The notes under the pieces are model-generated. The model had not been told where the DNA came from, searched no databases, and saw nothing but the letters and a program-made list of their open reading frames with translations. Source: Fidelibacterota bacterium (GTDB lineage Bacteria > Fidelibacterota > Marinisomatia > SCGC-AAA003-L08 > TS1B11). Taken from it: a stretch of 64,000 bases of DNA. A program made the position numbers and the translations under genes. The stretch lies in NCBI GenBank assembly GCA_004124875.1, contig SCKJ01000009.1:28840-92839 (forward strand), read 5' to 3'. This document shows positions 41,600 to 51,059 of the stretch, piece after piece; position 1 is the first letter of the stretch, and each line of letters opens with the position of its first letter.

Positions 41600-43099
41600 A
41601 TGCTATTTTTCAGCGTGCCATTTTATCCCATATTCCCTTCCCCAATTGCCACTTTCCTCGCGCTGGGCACAGTGCTGTCGGCGATGCTGGCCCTGCTTGG
41701 CCTGGCGCTGCAACAGAAACGGTTGTCGCCCCAAACCAGCAGGCGGCTGGCCCATGTAACCACCGGCACAATCCTTTTTTACCTGCCGTTTGTCTTTCAG
41801 GAACCGGTATACCCTATCGTGGCTGCATTGGCGTTCGCGCTGCTGAATGCCGTATCGATCCGCTTTGGAAAGTTACGGGGCATTCACGCCATAGACCGGC
41901 CCAGCTATGGCACAGTGTACTTTCCACTGGCGTACGCATTGCTGGCCGGGCTGTTCTGGGACTCGGATCCTGTGGCCCTGCAAATCGGCGTTTTGCTGCT
42001 GACCCTGGCCGATCCCATAGCCGGTTGGGCCGGACAACGCTGGGGACGGCAGACTTACGCGCTGTGGTCGGAGACCAAATCGGGCGCGGGCACGGCGGCC
42101 ATGTGGATCTCCTCGCTCCTGCTGGCGGCTGCAGGATTGCATTTTCTGGTGCCTATGGCCGGGCAACTTCCCTGGAGCGCCACCCGCATGGCCCTGGCCG
42201 TGCCCCTTATCGCCAGCACGGCAACCATAGCTGAAATTATATCGCATAAAGGATCGGACAACCTGTCGGTGCCGCTGACAGGGGGGGTGTTTGTGGCGCT
42301 CATGGCGGCCTTCCCGGAGGCGCAGCTGGGCTCCTTTGCCCTATGGGCGTCCGGCTCGGCCCTCCTGCTGGCCCTGGCCCAACGCATGGGGAGCCTCGAC
42401 TGGAGTGGGACGCTGGCGGCCTGGGTCATGGGCAACGCCATATTTCTAACCGGCGGTTGGGGCTGGCTGTGGCCCCTGATGATCTTTTTCATCTCCGGAT
42501 CGCTCCTGTCCCAAATCGGCGGGGATAGCGCCAGACAGTCGAGACCGCAGCGGGATGTCCGGCAGGTAATGGCCAACGGCGGCGCGGCGCTGCTGCTGGC
42601 GCTGGCGGCGGCCTTCACCATGAATACCAACCTTTACATTGTCTATTTGGCAGCCATTGCAGCCAGCGCTGCCGATACATGGGCCACGGAAACCGGAAAA
42701 TGGAGCCGCTCCAAACCCCGCAGCGTTATCGGATGGCGGAAGGTGGAGCCAGGCAGTTCGGGCGGCATGACATGGCTGGGGACAGCGGGCTCATTGGCCG
42801 GCGCGGCAATGATTCCCCTGGCGGCGGCGGCTTTGGGTCCCTTGCCACTTGGTGGCAGTGACATTATCCTTATAACCGCGATCGGTTTTGGCGCCGCTGT
42901 TGCCGATTCGATTTTGGGCGCAACGGTTCAGGCTCGTTATCAACATGCGGATGGTTCTATTTCCGAAGACCGGCGCGGCATCGCTGGGTTGGCGGTTCAC
43001 TCCGGTTGGTCCTGGATGGACAACAACATGGTCAATCTGGCACATACCGGGCTGGCGGCCTGGGTCTGCTGGCTGGCCCTGCAGTGGATGGAGGCCTAA
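41600..43099 (+). CDS. fused prenol-kinase-like and DUF92 (prenyl-phosphate-kinase-like) membrane protein
   Basis: A 499-residue multi-spanning protein made of two families. Residues 10-205 match the dolichol/phytol kinase (SEC59/VTE5, CDP-DAG-like) group: RRLAHVTTGTILFYLPF, AIDRPSYGTVYFPLAY, LTLADPIAGWAGQRWG, and WSETKSGAGTAAMW. Residues 255-495 are DUF92/TMEM19: SADTWATETGKWSRSKPRSVIGWRKVEPGSSGGMTWLGTAGS and ADSILGATVQARYQHADG. In plants VTE5 phosphorylates phytol and VTE6 (DUF92) phosphorylates phytyl phosphate, so the fusion may make a prenyl diphosphate from a prenol in one protein. ATG 41600 is used; GTG 41540 is open upstream. The gene stands alone, divergent from the lipoprotein gene. 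Confidence 0.82.
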   Translation: MLFFSVPFYPIFPSPIATFLALGTVLSAMLALLGLALQQKRLSPQTSRRLAHVTTGTILFYLPFVFQEPVYPIVAALAFALLNAVSIRFGKLRGIHAIDRPSYGTVYFPLAYALLAGLFWDSDPVALQIGVLLLTLADPIAGWAGQRWGRQTYALWSETKSGAGTAAMWISSLLLAAAGLHFLVPMAGQLPWSATRMALAVPLIASTATIAEIISHKGSDNLSVPLTGGVFVALMAAFPEAQLGSFALWASGSALLLALAQRMGSLDWSGTLAAWVMGNAIFLTGGWGWLWPLMIFFISGSLLSQIGGDSARQSRPQRDVRQVMANGGAALLLALAAAFTMNTNLYIVYLAAIAASAADTWATETGKWSRSKPRSVIGWRKVEPGSSGGMTWLGTAGSLAGAAMIPLAAAALGPLPLGGSDIILITAIGFGAAVADSILGATVQARYQHADGSISEDRRGIAGLAVHSGWSWMDNNMVNLAHTGLAAWVCWLALQWMEA

Positions 43100-43104
43100 A
43101 GGGA

Positions 43105-46100
43105 ATGGCGCTAGGCCAACATCCATCGCAAAAGACCCCGCTGACACCGGCCCAGCAGATCGCGGTGGATCATCCCCTCGCGCCCCTGATGATTATCGCC
43201 GGTGCCGGCACGGGCAAAACCTTCACACTTGTGAGCCGCGTGGCGCACCTCATCAACCGCTATAATATCCCGCCGAAAAAAGTACTGGCGCTCACTTTCT
43301 CCGAGCAGGCAGCCGCTGAGCTGAAAGGCCGGATTCTGGCCATGGGCAGCGAAGGTCTAAGCGCTGGCGCCGGAGAGATCGCCGCCGTCACGTTTCACTC
43401 GTTCTGCTACCAGATTGTGCTCGATTTTTTGCCCCAGTTCGCTGAGAAACGGCTGATGAACAACGGTGATGGTTTGTTCATGCTGCGCGAACATTTTGGG
43501 GAACTGGCCGACCTGGAGTCCGATCTGTTCCGCCAGGCGCCGTTCAAGGCCATCAAGGCCTACCTCAATTTTTCCAACCGCCTGCGCGAAGAGTTGATTG
43601 ATGTCGACAAACTCCCCGGACTCCTCGAGGACTCGGCCAGGCAGCTTGAAAAACGGGACGACGAGGGCTGGCAGGAAATGTTGGCCCAATTGACGGACCA
43701 GTGCCACGTATTTACGCGATATCAGGAGTGGAAGGCAGCCGATGGGTGGATAGATTATGGCGATATGGTCTACAGCTGCTGGCAACTTCTGGAGAAAAAT
43801 GCCGAAGCGCGAACAACCGTTCAGGCGCGATTCGAGACAGTCGTCATCGATGAATTTCAGGATAACAATTACGGCCTCAATCGTATCGTCGATTTGATCA
43901 CGCAGAAACATCGCTCCGTTACAGCTGTCGGCGATGACGACCAATGCATCTACTCCTTCCGCGGCGCCTCGGCCTTTAACCTCAGCGACTTTCGTAAGCG
44001 GTACGGGCAACACCCGCAGTTTGCGGAGGTGGTGCTTGACCGCAACTTCCGTTCGACTCAGCCAATCCTTGACATGGCCAATGAGGTCATGCACGTGAGT
44101 CCCGGACGGCAGGAGAAAATGCTCCACGCGATCACGCCAAATCTCTCCGGCCCAAGGCCGCTCCTCTGGGTCGGCTCATCGGACTCTCAGGCAAGGTTAG
44201 TGGCGACCGAAATTGCTGAGAGGCTCAAGCATGGCTACGGCTACGACGATATTGCCATCCTTACACGGACGCGCAAGCACGGCGCACAGATCATCGAGGC
44301 GCTAAAAAAAGAGCAGATCCCCATCACCTATCGTCGCGCCGCCTTTTTTGAGCTGCCCGCCATCAGGCAGACGTTGGCCTGGTGCCATATCGTCGCCGGG
44401 TCGCCGGCAGCGGCCATTGGGCTCTACCGGCTGATGGAGGACCCTGTCATCCCTTCAGGCGATCCGCTATTCCATAAAGTGTGGACCTACCTGTCAGGCC
44501 AAGGTCAGAAACAGGAACCATCCTCAGCGTCAGTAGAAGCAGTCCCAGGCGATGCAGGGCAGGTGATCGCTCAGGTGAGTTCGCTGCGCGAATCGGCGGC
44601 TGAAATGAGGCTCACCGATCTGATCCGGCGGATCATGGAGATCAACGGTCTGTTCAGGCAGCATGCTCGCAAAGGTTTCTACGAGGATGAATTGGCGACG
44701 CTCAACCTCTCCCAATTTATGGAACTCGCCTCCAGGTTTGATGAGCGCTACGGGCGGCCCAACCTCATCAGATTCTTGCGCTATCTCGATGTGCTGCAGG
44801 GGACAAACGCCATCGAGGCGTCTCTGCCGGAGATTGATCTCCCCGACGGTGGCGTGCATGTGATGACGGTCCACGGGGCCAAGGGCCGGGAATTTCCGGT
44901 GGTGATCCTGCCATTCCTCCAAAGTGCCCGCTTTCCTCTGAATTTCAGCCCTCCCAAGGAGGTCTCATCGCCGCCGGACGAATGGTTCTCGTGGCAATTA
45001 ACGGACCGGCTGACTCCCAAGGAGCAGCATGTGGAAGAGGAGCGACGCCTGTTTTATGTCGGCATGACGCGGGCCAAGGAGCATCTGATATTGACCACCA
45101 CACCCAAGCGGCGCAGTAAATTTATCGTGAATTTGAAAGATGGCATCATGGATGAGAAATCGATACCTGATGAGGAGCGCACTGAGCCGGAAGCCAACGA
45201 TCAACTGCGCTCTGATCTGCACCGCCGCCTGCAACGGGAACTGGCCCGCAAGGCCTATCCGCAGGCACACGACATTATCGATGCGCTGCATATGGTCGAT
45301 GAGTATGAGGACGGCGCTCAGCCCGAGTTTCAGAACCACCCCCTGGCTGATGAGCTGCGCAAAGCTTTGGCCCCGGATGCGGCAGATACAAGCGCTCGCC
45401 CTGCTGCGACGCAGCTAAGACTATCGGCCAGTTCCATCGACACCTACGAGACCTGCCCCCTCAAATACCGCTATCGCCATGTCGACTCAATTCCTGCGCG
45501 GGAAGAGTCGGCGGCGGCGACATTCGGCACTATCATGCACCGCGCCCTGGAACAGCTGCACGATCCTGGCGGTCCCGGTTTTGCCCAATCCGTGAGCGAT
45601 ATCCTGGATACGGTATGGCGTTCGGCGGGGTTCAGCTATGAGCAGGAGGAACAGGTCTACCGCCAGGAGGCGGAGAAGCTACTTAACGACTACGTCGAGC
45701 GCTGGCGCGATCATCCCCCTGAAACCCTCGCCGTTGAGTCATCGTTCGAATTCGGGTTTGACAATATTACCATCAACGGCAGAATTGACCGCATCGATCT
45801 CACCGGGGACGGCAAACTGACGCTGGTCGACTATAAGACTTCACGGAAAGCGCAACCTGAATGGGAGGCACGCAAGGCCCCGCAGTTGCCCCTCTATGCG
45901 CTCTATGTGCAGGAGACCCGCTCCATCGCTGAGCAGACCTACCGTGGCCCCGTTGAAGATATTGATCTGGTCTACTACTTCATCCGCGACGAAAATCCGG
46001 AGGTCCTCATCCATTACTCGACCGAAGAACTCCAAGTCTTTAGAGAGCGCATCAGCGCAGTGGCAGATGGCATCAGGCGCCAGGAATTCCCGTTCAATAA

Positions 46101-46173
46101 AAATGACCACCACTGCAATTTCTGTGAGTTCAAAAACCTCCTTTGCCCCGCCTGGGAACAAGACCCACTTTGA
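43105..46173 (+). CDS. UvrD/AddA-type superfamily-1 helicase with PD-(D/E)XK nuclease domain
   Basis: A 1022-residue DNA helicase-nuclease. Helicase motifs in order: Q motif and Walker A (LTPAQQIAVDHPLAP, IAGAGTGKTFTLVSRV), Walker B VIDEFQDNN, YSFRGASAFNLSDFR, LDRNFRSTQPI, TVHGAKGREFPVVI and RRLFYVGMTRAKEHLIL. The last 260 residues are a RecB/Cas4-type nuclease (LTLVDYKTSRKAQPEW) with four cysteines, CPLKYRYRH and CNFCEFKNLLC, probably binding an iron-sulfur cluster as in AddB. It likely processes double-strand breaks. ATG 43105 has AAAGGG upstream; the frame is open into the preceding gene. queC overlaps its stop. Confidence 0.93.
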   Translation: MALGQHPSQKTPLTPAQQIAVDHPLAPLMIIAGAGTGKTFTLVSRVAHLINRYNIPPKKVLALTFSEQAAAELKGRILAMGSEGLSAGAGEIAAVTFHSFCYQIVLDFLPQFAEKRLMNNGDGLFMLREHFGELADLESDLFRQAPFKAIKAYLNFSNRLREELIDVDKLPGLLEDSARQLEKRDDEGWQEMLAQLTDQCHVFTRYQEWKAADGWIDYGDMVYSCWQLLEKNAEARTTVQARFETVVIDEFQDNNYGLNRIVDLITQKHRSVTAVGDDDQCIYSFRGASAFNLSDFRKRYGQHPQFAEVVLDRNFRSTQPILDMANEVMHVSPGRQEKMLHAITPNLSGPRPLLWVGSSDSQARLVATEIAERLKHGYGYDDIAILTRTRKHGAQIIEALKKEQIPITYRRAAFFELPAIRQTLAWCHIVAGSPAAAIGLYRLMEDPVIPSGDPLFHKVWTYLSGQGQKQEPSSASVEAVPGDAGQVIAQVSSLRESAAEMRLTDLIRRIMEINGLFRQHARKGFYEDELATLNLSQFMELASRFDERYGRPNLIRFLRYLDVLQGTNAIEASLPEIDLPDGGVHVMTVHGAKGREFPVVILPFLQSARFPLNFSPPKEVSSPPDEWFSWQLTDRLTPKEQHVEEERRLFYVGMTRAKEHLILTTTPKRRSKFIVNLKDGIMDEKSIPDEERTEPEANDQLRSDLHRRLQRELARKAYPQAHDIIDALHMVDEYEDGAQPEFQNHPLADELRKALAPDAADTSARPAATQLRLSASSIDTYETCPLKYRYRHVDSIPAREESAAATFGTIMHRALEQLHDPGGPGFAQSVSDILDTVWRSAGFSYEQEEQVYRQEAEKLLNDYVERWRDHPPETLAVESSFEFGFDNITINGRIDRIDLTGDGKLTLVDYKTSRKAQPEWEARKAPQLPLYALYVQETRSIAEQTYRGPVEDIDLVYYFIRDENPEVLIHYSTEELQVFRERISAVADGIRRQEFPFNKNDHHCNFCEFKNLLCPAWEQDPL

Positions 46174-46859
46174 CGGATCAGCGGCCCATCGCTGTTGTGC
46201 TGGTGTCGGGTGGCATGGACAGCTGCGTCACCACGGCCATAGCAGGCATCGACCATCAGGTCGCCTTGATGCATGCGCAATACGGCCAGCGCTCCCGGCA
46301 AAAGGAACGATGGGCCTTTGACGCCATTGCCGATCATTATGGTGTCGATGAGCGCAGACGGCTCGTCATCGACCTGGGGCACATCGCCGATATTGGCGGT
46401 TCAGCGCTGACGGACGCGACGATGGCCGTCCCCCTTGCCAATCTATCCTCAACCGATATCCCGATAACGTACGTCCCCTTTCGTAACGGGAACCTCCTTT
46501 CCGCCGCAACCAGTTGGGCCGAGGTTCTGTCAGCTTCAGCGATCTTCGTCGGTGCGGTGGAAGCGGACTCGAGCGGTTATCCTGATTGCCGCCGGGAATT
46601 TTTCGATGCATACCAGGCGGCGATCAGCCAGGGAACGCGGCCCGAAACGCGCATCAGCATCGAGACGCCCTTGATCGAGATGACGAAAAAGGAAATCGTG
46701 CTTAAAGGTGTGGAAATGGGAGCGCCGCTGGAATTGACCTGGAGCTGCTACCAAGACGAGCCGACCCCATGCGGGATCTGCGACAGCTGCGTGCTCAGGG
46801 CCCGCGGCTTCCGCGCAGCCGGGGTGCAAGACCCACTCGCGAATCTATCTGAGCGCTAA
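46170..46859 (+). CDS. queC: 7-cyano-7-deazaguanine synthase
   Basis: A 229-residue ATP-pyrophosphatase-type enzyme that converts carboxydeazaguanine to preQ0 for queuosine. The PP-loop is VVLVSGGMDSCVTTAI near residue 10. It also has RSRQKERWAF, NGNLLSAATSWAE, VGAVEADSSGYPDCRREFFDAYQ and the four zinc cysteines in SCYQDEPTPCGICDSC, then VLRARGFRAAG. TTG 46170 overlaps the helicase stop as TTGA, and no better start is present. Other queuosine genes are not in view. Confidence 0.94.
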   Translation: MTDQRPIAVVLVSGGMDSCVTTAIAGIDHQVALMHAQYGQRSRQKERWAFDAIADHYGVDERRRLVIDLGHIADIGGSALTDATMAVPLANLSSTDIPITYVPFRNGNLLSAATSWAEVLSASAIFVGAVEADSSGYPDCRREFFDAYQAAISQGTRPETRISIETPLIEMTKKEIVLKGVEMGAPLELTWSCYQDEPTPCGICDSCVLRARGFRAAGVQDPLANLSER

Positions 46860-46892
46860 CCGCTCCCCACGCTAACCGAACGCCCCGGCTGA

Positions 46893-48089
46893 TCAGGCGG
46901 CGACGCTGCGCAGGGCGCTCATCAGCCAGTCCTCCAGATGCTTGACAAATTTCTTATCCGGCACGACGAGGCCGCGATTAAAATTATCCTGAATGATGGT
47001 TTCGCCTTGATCCGAGTTATTGGTGGCCAATTTCAAAAACGGCTCCAGCCATGATGGGTCGGCCGTGCTGCTGATGGCGCCGTTGCGCACGTAAAGTTCG
47101 CCGTCTTTCAGCTGCGTCTTAATGTTCTCCTGAGCCACCTGGTGATACTCATCCGAGCGCTCCATTGCTTCGTAGGCGCTGTCTGACATATAACTGATGT
47201 GGTTAACGACCGCTGCCGCGCCTGCAGCCCTGAGATTTGCAGGAACGGGATCGAATTTCCTGGCCGAAGGCCTGAAAACGTTTCCTCTGGTATATTCGCG
47301 CCGGAGAGACTGGCAGACATCTGCAATTTCCTCCAGCCGTTGCTTTTGGGTGAGCACATCCCAACGCGTACGGGCATCGCTGAGCCGCCGATGTCTATCG
47401 CTGCTTGACTCATTGAAGCCAACTTTAACCAGCTGGAGCGCATCCCATTCCTCTATCGGGTCATCGACGTAAACCCAACATTGTGTGGCGATCCGAATCT
47501 GGGTCTCCCGATCCAATATTTCCACAAACAGATGGCGTAGCGAATTGCTCCGGGATTCGACCGGTTCCGGTTGCGCCACAACTGGAGTGACCGGAGCATC
47601 GGCTGCGGCCAGGTGGACCACCCTCTCTTTTTCCGCCTGTTGGACTTCCAGCAGTAATTCTGCAGATACATCCCCCTGCAACTGTGCAACAGCAACTGGG
47701 TCGGCAGCCGGTTCACCGCCAGACACATCCAGTGAAGACCCATGCGTGCTCTTCGGCCCTGCCATGGCCGGTGCAGCTGTGTCCTGGGTTTTGGCAGCCG
47801 GCTCTTCCGAAGCCGGGGCTATGGGTTTCGCTTCCGGTTCGCCAGCCAGCATTTCGAGGCAGGTGATGAGAAGATTGATGTCGAGGGCGGTTATCCGGCG
47901 AGTATCGTCACTGTCCTTGCCGGCAATTGTTTTATTTTCATCCAGTGATCGAATGAGTGCCAGGCGCTCGAGCACCGGGGCAATCCGGGCCTGTTTTTCA
48001 CCATCCAAATCAGACCATGCAGGCAGTGATGATTCCCCCTCGTCACCTGCTGATTGCCTCACTTTTTCAAACAGTGCGCTTGCTTCCAT
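46893..48089 (-). CDS. unrecognised three-part protein
   Basis: A 398-residue protein. Residues 1-85 are helical (LFEKVRQSA, then LPAWSDLDGEKQARIAPVLERLALIRSL). Residues 85-180 are a low-complexity linker rich in Ala, Pro, Glu and Ser. Residues 180-398 look like a compact helical domain (SLRHLFVEILDRETQIRIATQCWVYVDDP, VNHISYMSDSAYEAMERS, LEPFLKLATNN, VVPDKKFVKHLEDWLMSAL). It has no signal, membrane helix or known motif. It is convergent with queC and stands alone; 225 bp without a credible gene separate it from groEL. Function unknown. Confidence 0.55.
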   Translation of the reverse strand: MEASALFEKVRQSAGDEGESSLPAWSDLDGEKQARIAPVLERLALIRSLDENKTIAGKDSDDTRRITALDINLLITCLEMLAGEPEAKPIAPASEEPAAKTQDTAAPAMAGPKSTHGSSLDVSGGEPAADPVAVAQLQGDVSAELLLEVQQAEKERVVHLAAADAPVTPVVAQPEPVESRSNSLRHLFVEILDRETQIRIATQCWVYVDDPIEEWDALQLVKVGFNESSSDRHRRLSDARTRWDVLTQKQRLEEIADVCQSLRREYTRGNVFRPSARKFDPVPANLRAAGAAAVVNHISYMSDSAYEAMERSDEYHQVAQENIKTQLKDGELYVRNGAISSTADPSWLEPFLKLATNNSDQGETIIQDNFNRGLVVPDKKFVKHLEDWLMSALRSVAA

Positions 48090-48251
48090 ATCTATTTCCT
48101 TTCCCCGGGCTATGGGATGGTCATCGCCGTGCCCGACCGGCTATATATCTATTTGCACCGCATAAAAATTAACTCATGCGCAGCTCAATCGGAACGATTT
48201 TAGCCAAACGCGGGCGATCCATAAAGGGGCGGATGGCCATAATAACCAAAA

Positions 48252-48284
48252 CCGGCCCTCCCCAAAAGTTCGGGAGAGGGCCGG
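48252..48284 (-). terminator. intrinsic terminator of groESL
   Basis: CCGGCCCTCCCC at 48252 pairs with GGGAGAGGGCCGG ending 48284, a strong GC stem with a small loop. On the minus strand it is followed by TTTTGGTTATT. It lies 30 bp after the groEL stop. Confidence 0.85.
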
Positions 48285-48314
48285 AAAACGGTATAGTTGC
48301 AGAAAAGAAAACGC

Positions 48315-49976
<1,662 letters not shown>

Positions 49977-50258
49977 TTATAGAATGGCCATTATGTCGCT
50001 TTCGCGAACAATGAGATACTCCTGACCATCGACGGTCACTTCCGTTCCAGAATATTTTCCGTAGAGGACTTTGTCCCCTTTCTTTACCTGCGGTTCAACG
50101 AGCAGGCCGTTCTCCGTTTTACCGGGCCCGACTGCAATCACTTCGCCCTGCTGCGGTTTTTCTTTCGCAGTGTCGGGCAGAATAATGCCACCTTTGCTCA
50201 TCTCTTCCTGCTCGGCTGCTTGAACCACCACGCGGTCGTGCAACGGCTTCAGTTTCAT
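49977..50258 (-). CDS. groS: co-chaperonin GroES
   Basis: A 93-residue lid of the GroEL ring. It has [18 protein letters not shown] at the start, the mobile-loop region [26 protein letters not shown], and [11 protein letters not shown]. The start has AAGGAG just upstream. It is first in the groES-groEL operon, with a 190-bp leader holding the CIRCE element. Confidence 0.97.
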   Translation of the reverse strand: MKLKPLHDRVVVQAAEQEEMSKGGIILPDTAKEKPQQGEVIAVGPGKTENGLLVEPQVKKGDKVLYGKYSGTEVTVDGQEYLIVRESDIMAIL

Positions 50259-50394
50259 CCATTCACTCCTTATTTCTCAGTCATGTTTTGCTGTTATCGG
50301 TCGTATCGTAATGCCTGGCCTCAGCAAGCCTCCAGGTGGCCCGCTACTGGACAGCACTGAAGTTAATGATGCAAGCGTGGCAGTAAAGACAAAA

Positions 50395-50421
50395 TTAGCA
50401 CTCTCGGCATGAGACTGCTAA
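50395..50421 (-). promoter_or_regulatory. CIRCE operator (HrcA binding site)
   Basis: TTAGCACTC, a 9-bp spacer, then GACTGCTAA. This is the heat-shock CIRCE inverted repeat with one mismatch in the second half (consensus GAGTGCTAA). It lies 137 bp upstream of groES on that strand, and a weak promoter (TTGTCT, 17 bp, TCATTA) can be drawn just downstream of it. HrcA repression of groESL follows from the known system. Confidence 0.85.
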
Positions 50422-50450
50422 TGTTGCCGCCGAAGCGGGATTGCCCGCAG

Positions 50451-50885
50451 TTATTGGCCCGTGGAGCCGAAGCCGCCACTGCCCCGGCTGGATGGGTCGA
50501 GCTGGTCGCGGAGGTCGTAGGTGATGGGCGAGCCGTCGAAGGCCACCAGTTGAAACAACCGGTCTCCTTTGTGCACGGTATAAGGATCGCTTTTGATATT
50601 GTCGCAGGACGCCATGATTTCCCCGCGATAGCCGCCATCAATGAGGCCGATGGAGTTGGACATGCGCAGGGGCGTCCTGGAGATGGACGACCGTGGCAGC
50701 AGCAGATAGGCGCCGCCATCTTTTGGCTGGCACTGGATGCCAAAGCGAATGCGGACTGTCTCCCCCGCCTGGAAAGAAATCTCCTCGAGCACGAACAGGT
50801 CGAGTCCGGCGTCGCCGGGATGAAAGTGTCCATGATCGGCGTAAAAGTCGTGGGCGGCAGCATTAGGCTTGATGTAGAGGTGCAT
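50451..50885 (-). CDS. dut: dUTP diphosphatase
   Basis: A 144-residue trimeric dUTPase that keeps uracil out of DNA and supplies dUMP. The motifs are GDAGLDLFVLE (1), LLPRSSISRTP (2), SIGLIDGGYRGEIMA (3), GDRLFQLVAF (4) and the C-terminal RGSGGFGSTG flap (5) that closes over the substrate. Length is normal. It is convergent with nothing and precedes the groESL leader, from which the CIRCE site is only 30 bp away. Confidence 0.95.
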   Translation of the reverse strand: MHLYIKPNAAAHDFYADHGHFHPGDAGLDLFVLEEISFQAGETVRIRFGIQCQPKDGGAYLLLPRSSISRTPLRMSNSIGLIDGGYRGEIMASCDNIKSDPYTVHKGDRLFQLVAFDGSPITYDLRDQLDPSSRGSGGFGSTGQ

Positions 50886-50975
50886 GCAGAGGGCAAATTA
50901 ATGCGGACCAGCGGGAAAAGGGGTCGCGGGAACGGTGCCGGCGAGGTAATTTTGGCGGCCACTGGAGAGTATCAT

Positions 50976-51059
50976 GCCGAGGTGGTGAAATTGGTAGACG
51001 CGCTGGACTCAAAATCCAGTATCCGCAAGGATGTGGGGGTTCGAGTCCCCCCCTCGGCA
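50976..51059 (+). tRNA. tRNA-Leu (CAA)
   Basis: A class-II tRNA on the plus strand: acceptor GCCGAGG/CCTCGGC, D-arm TGGTAGACGCG, anticodon stem CTGGA/TCCAG with loop CTCAAAA giving CAA, long variable arm, and GGTTCGAGTCC T-arm. The discriminator A is followed by CT, so no CCA is encoded. Its last 51 bp lie opposite the 3' end of the serine recombinase gene, which makes it the likely attachment site of the right-hand element. Confidence 0.95.
51009..51059. other. probable attachment site (left end of the integrated element)
   Basis: The 3' part of tRNA-Leu(CAA) where the recombinase gene, its stop codon and the tRNA overlap. The host-like high-GC genes stop here, and an AT-richer, all-minus-strand block begins. 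The matching right-end copy of the tRNA 3' sequence is not found before 64000. The exact crossover cannot be placed without it. Confidence 0.4.

Noticed and set aside
48169..48240. 23-codon minus-strand frame after the groEL terminator
   Set aside because: No ribosome site and no conservation evidence.
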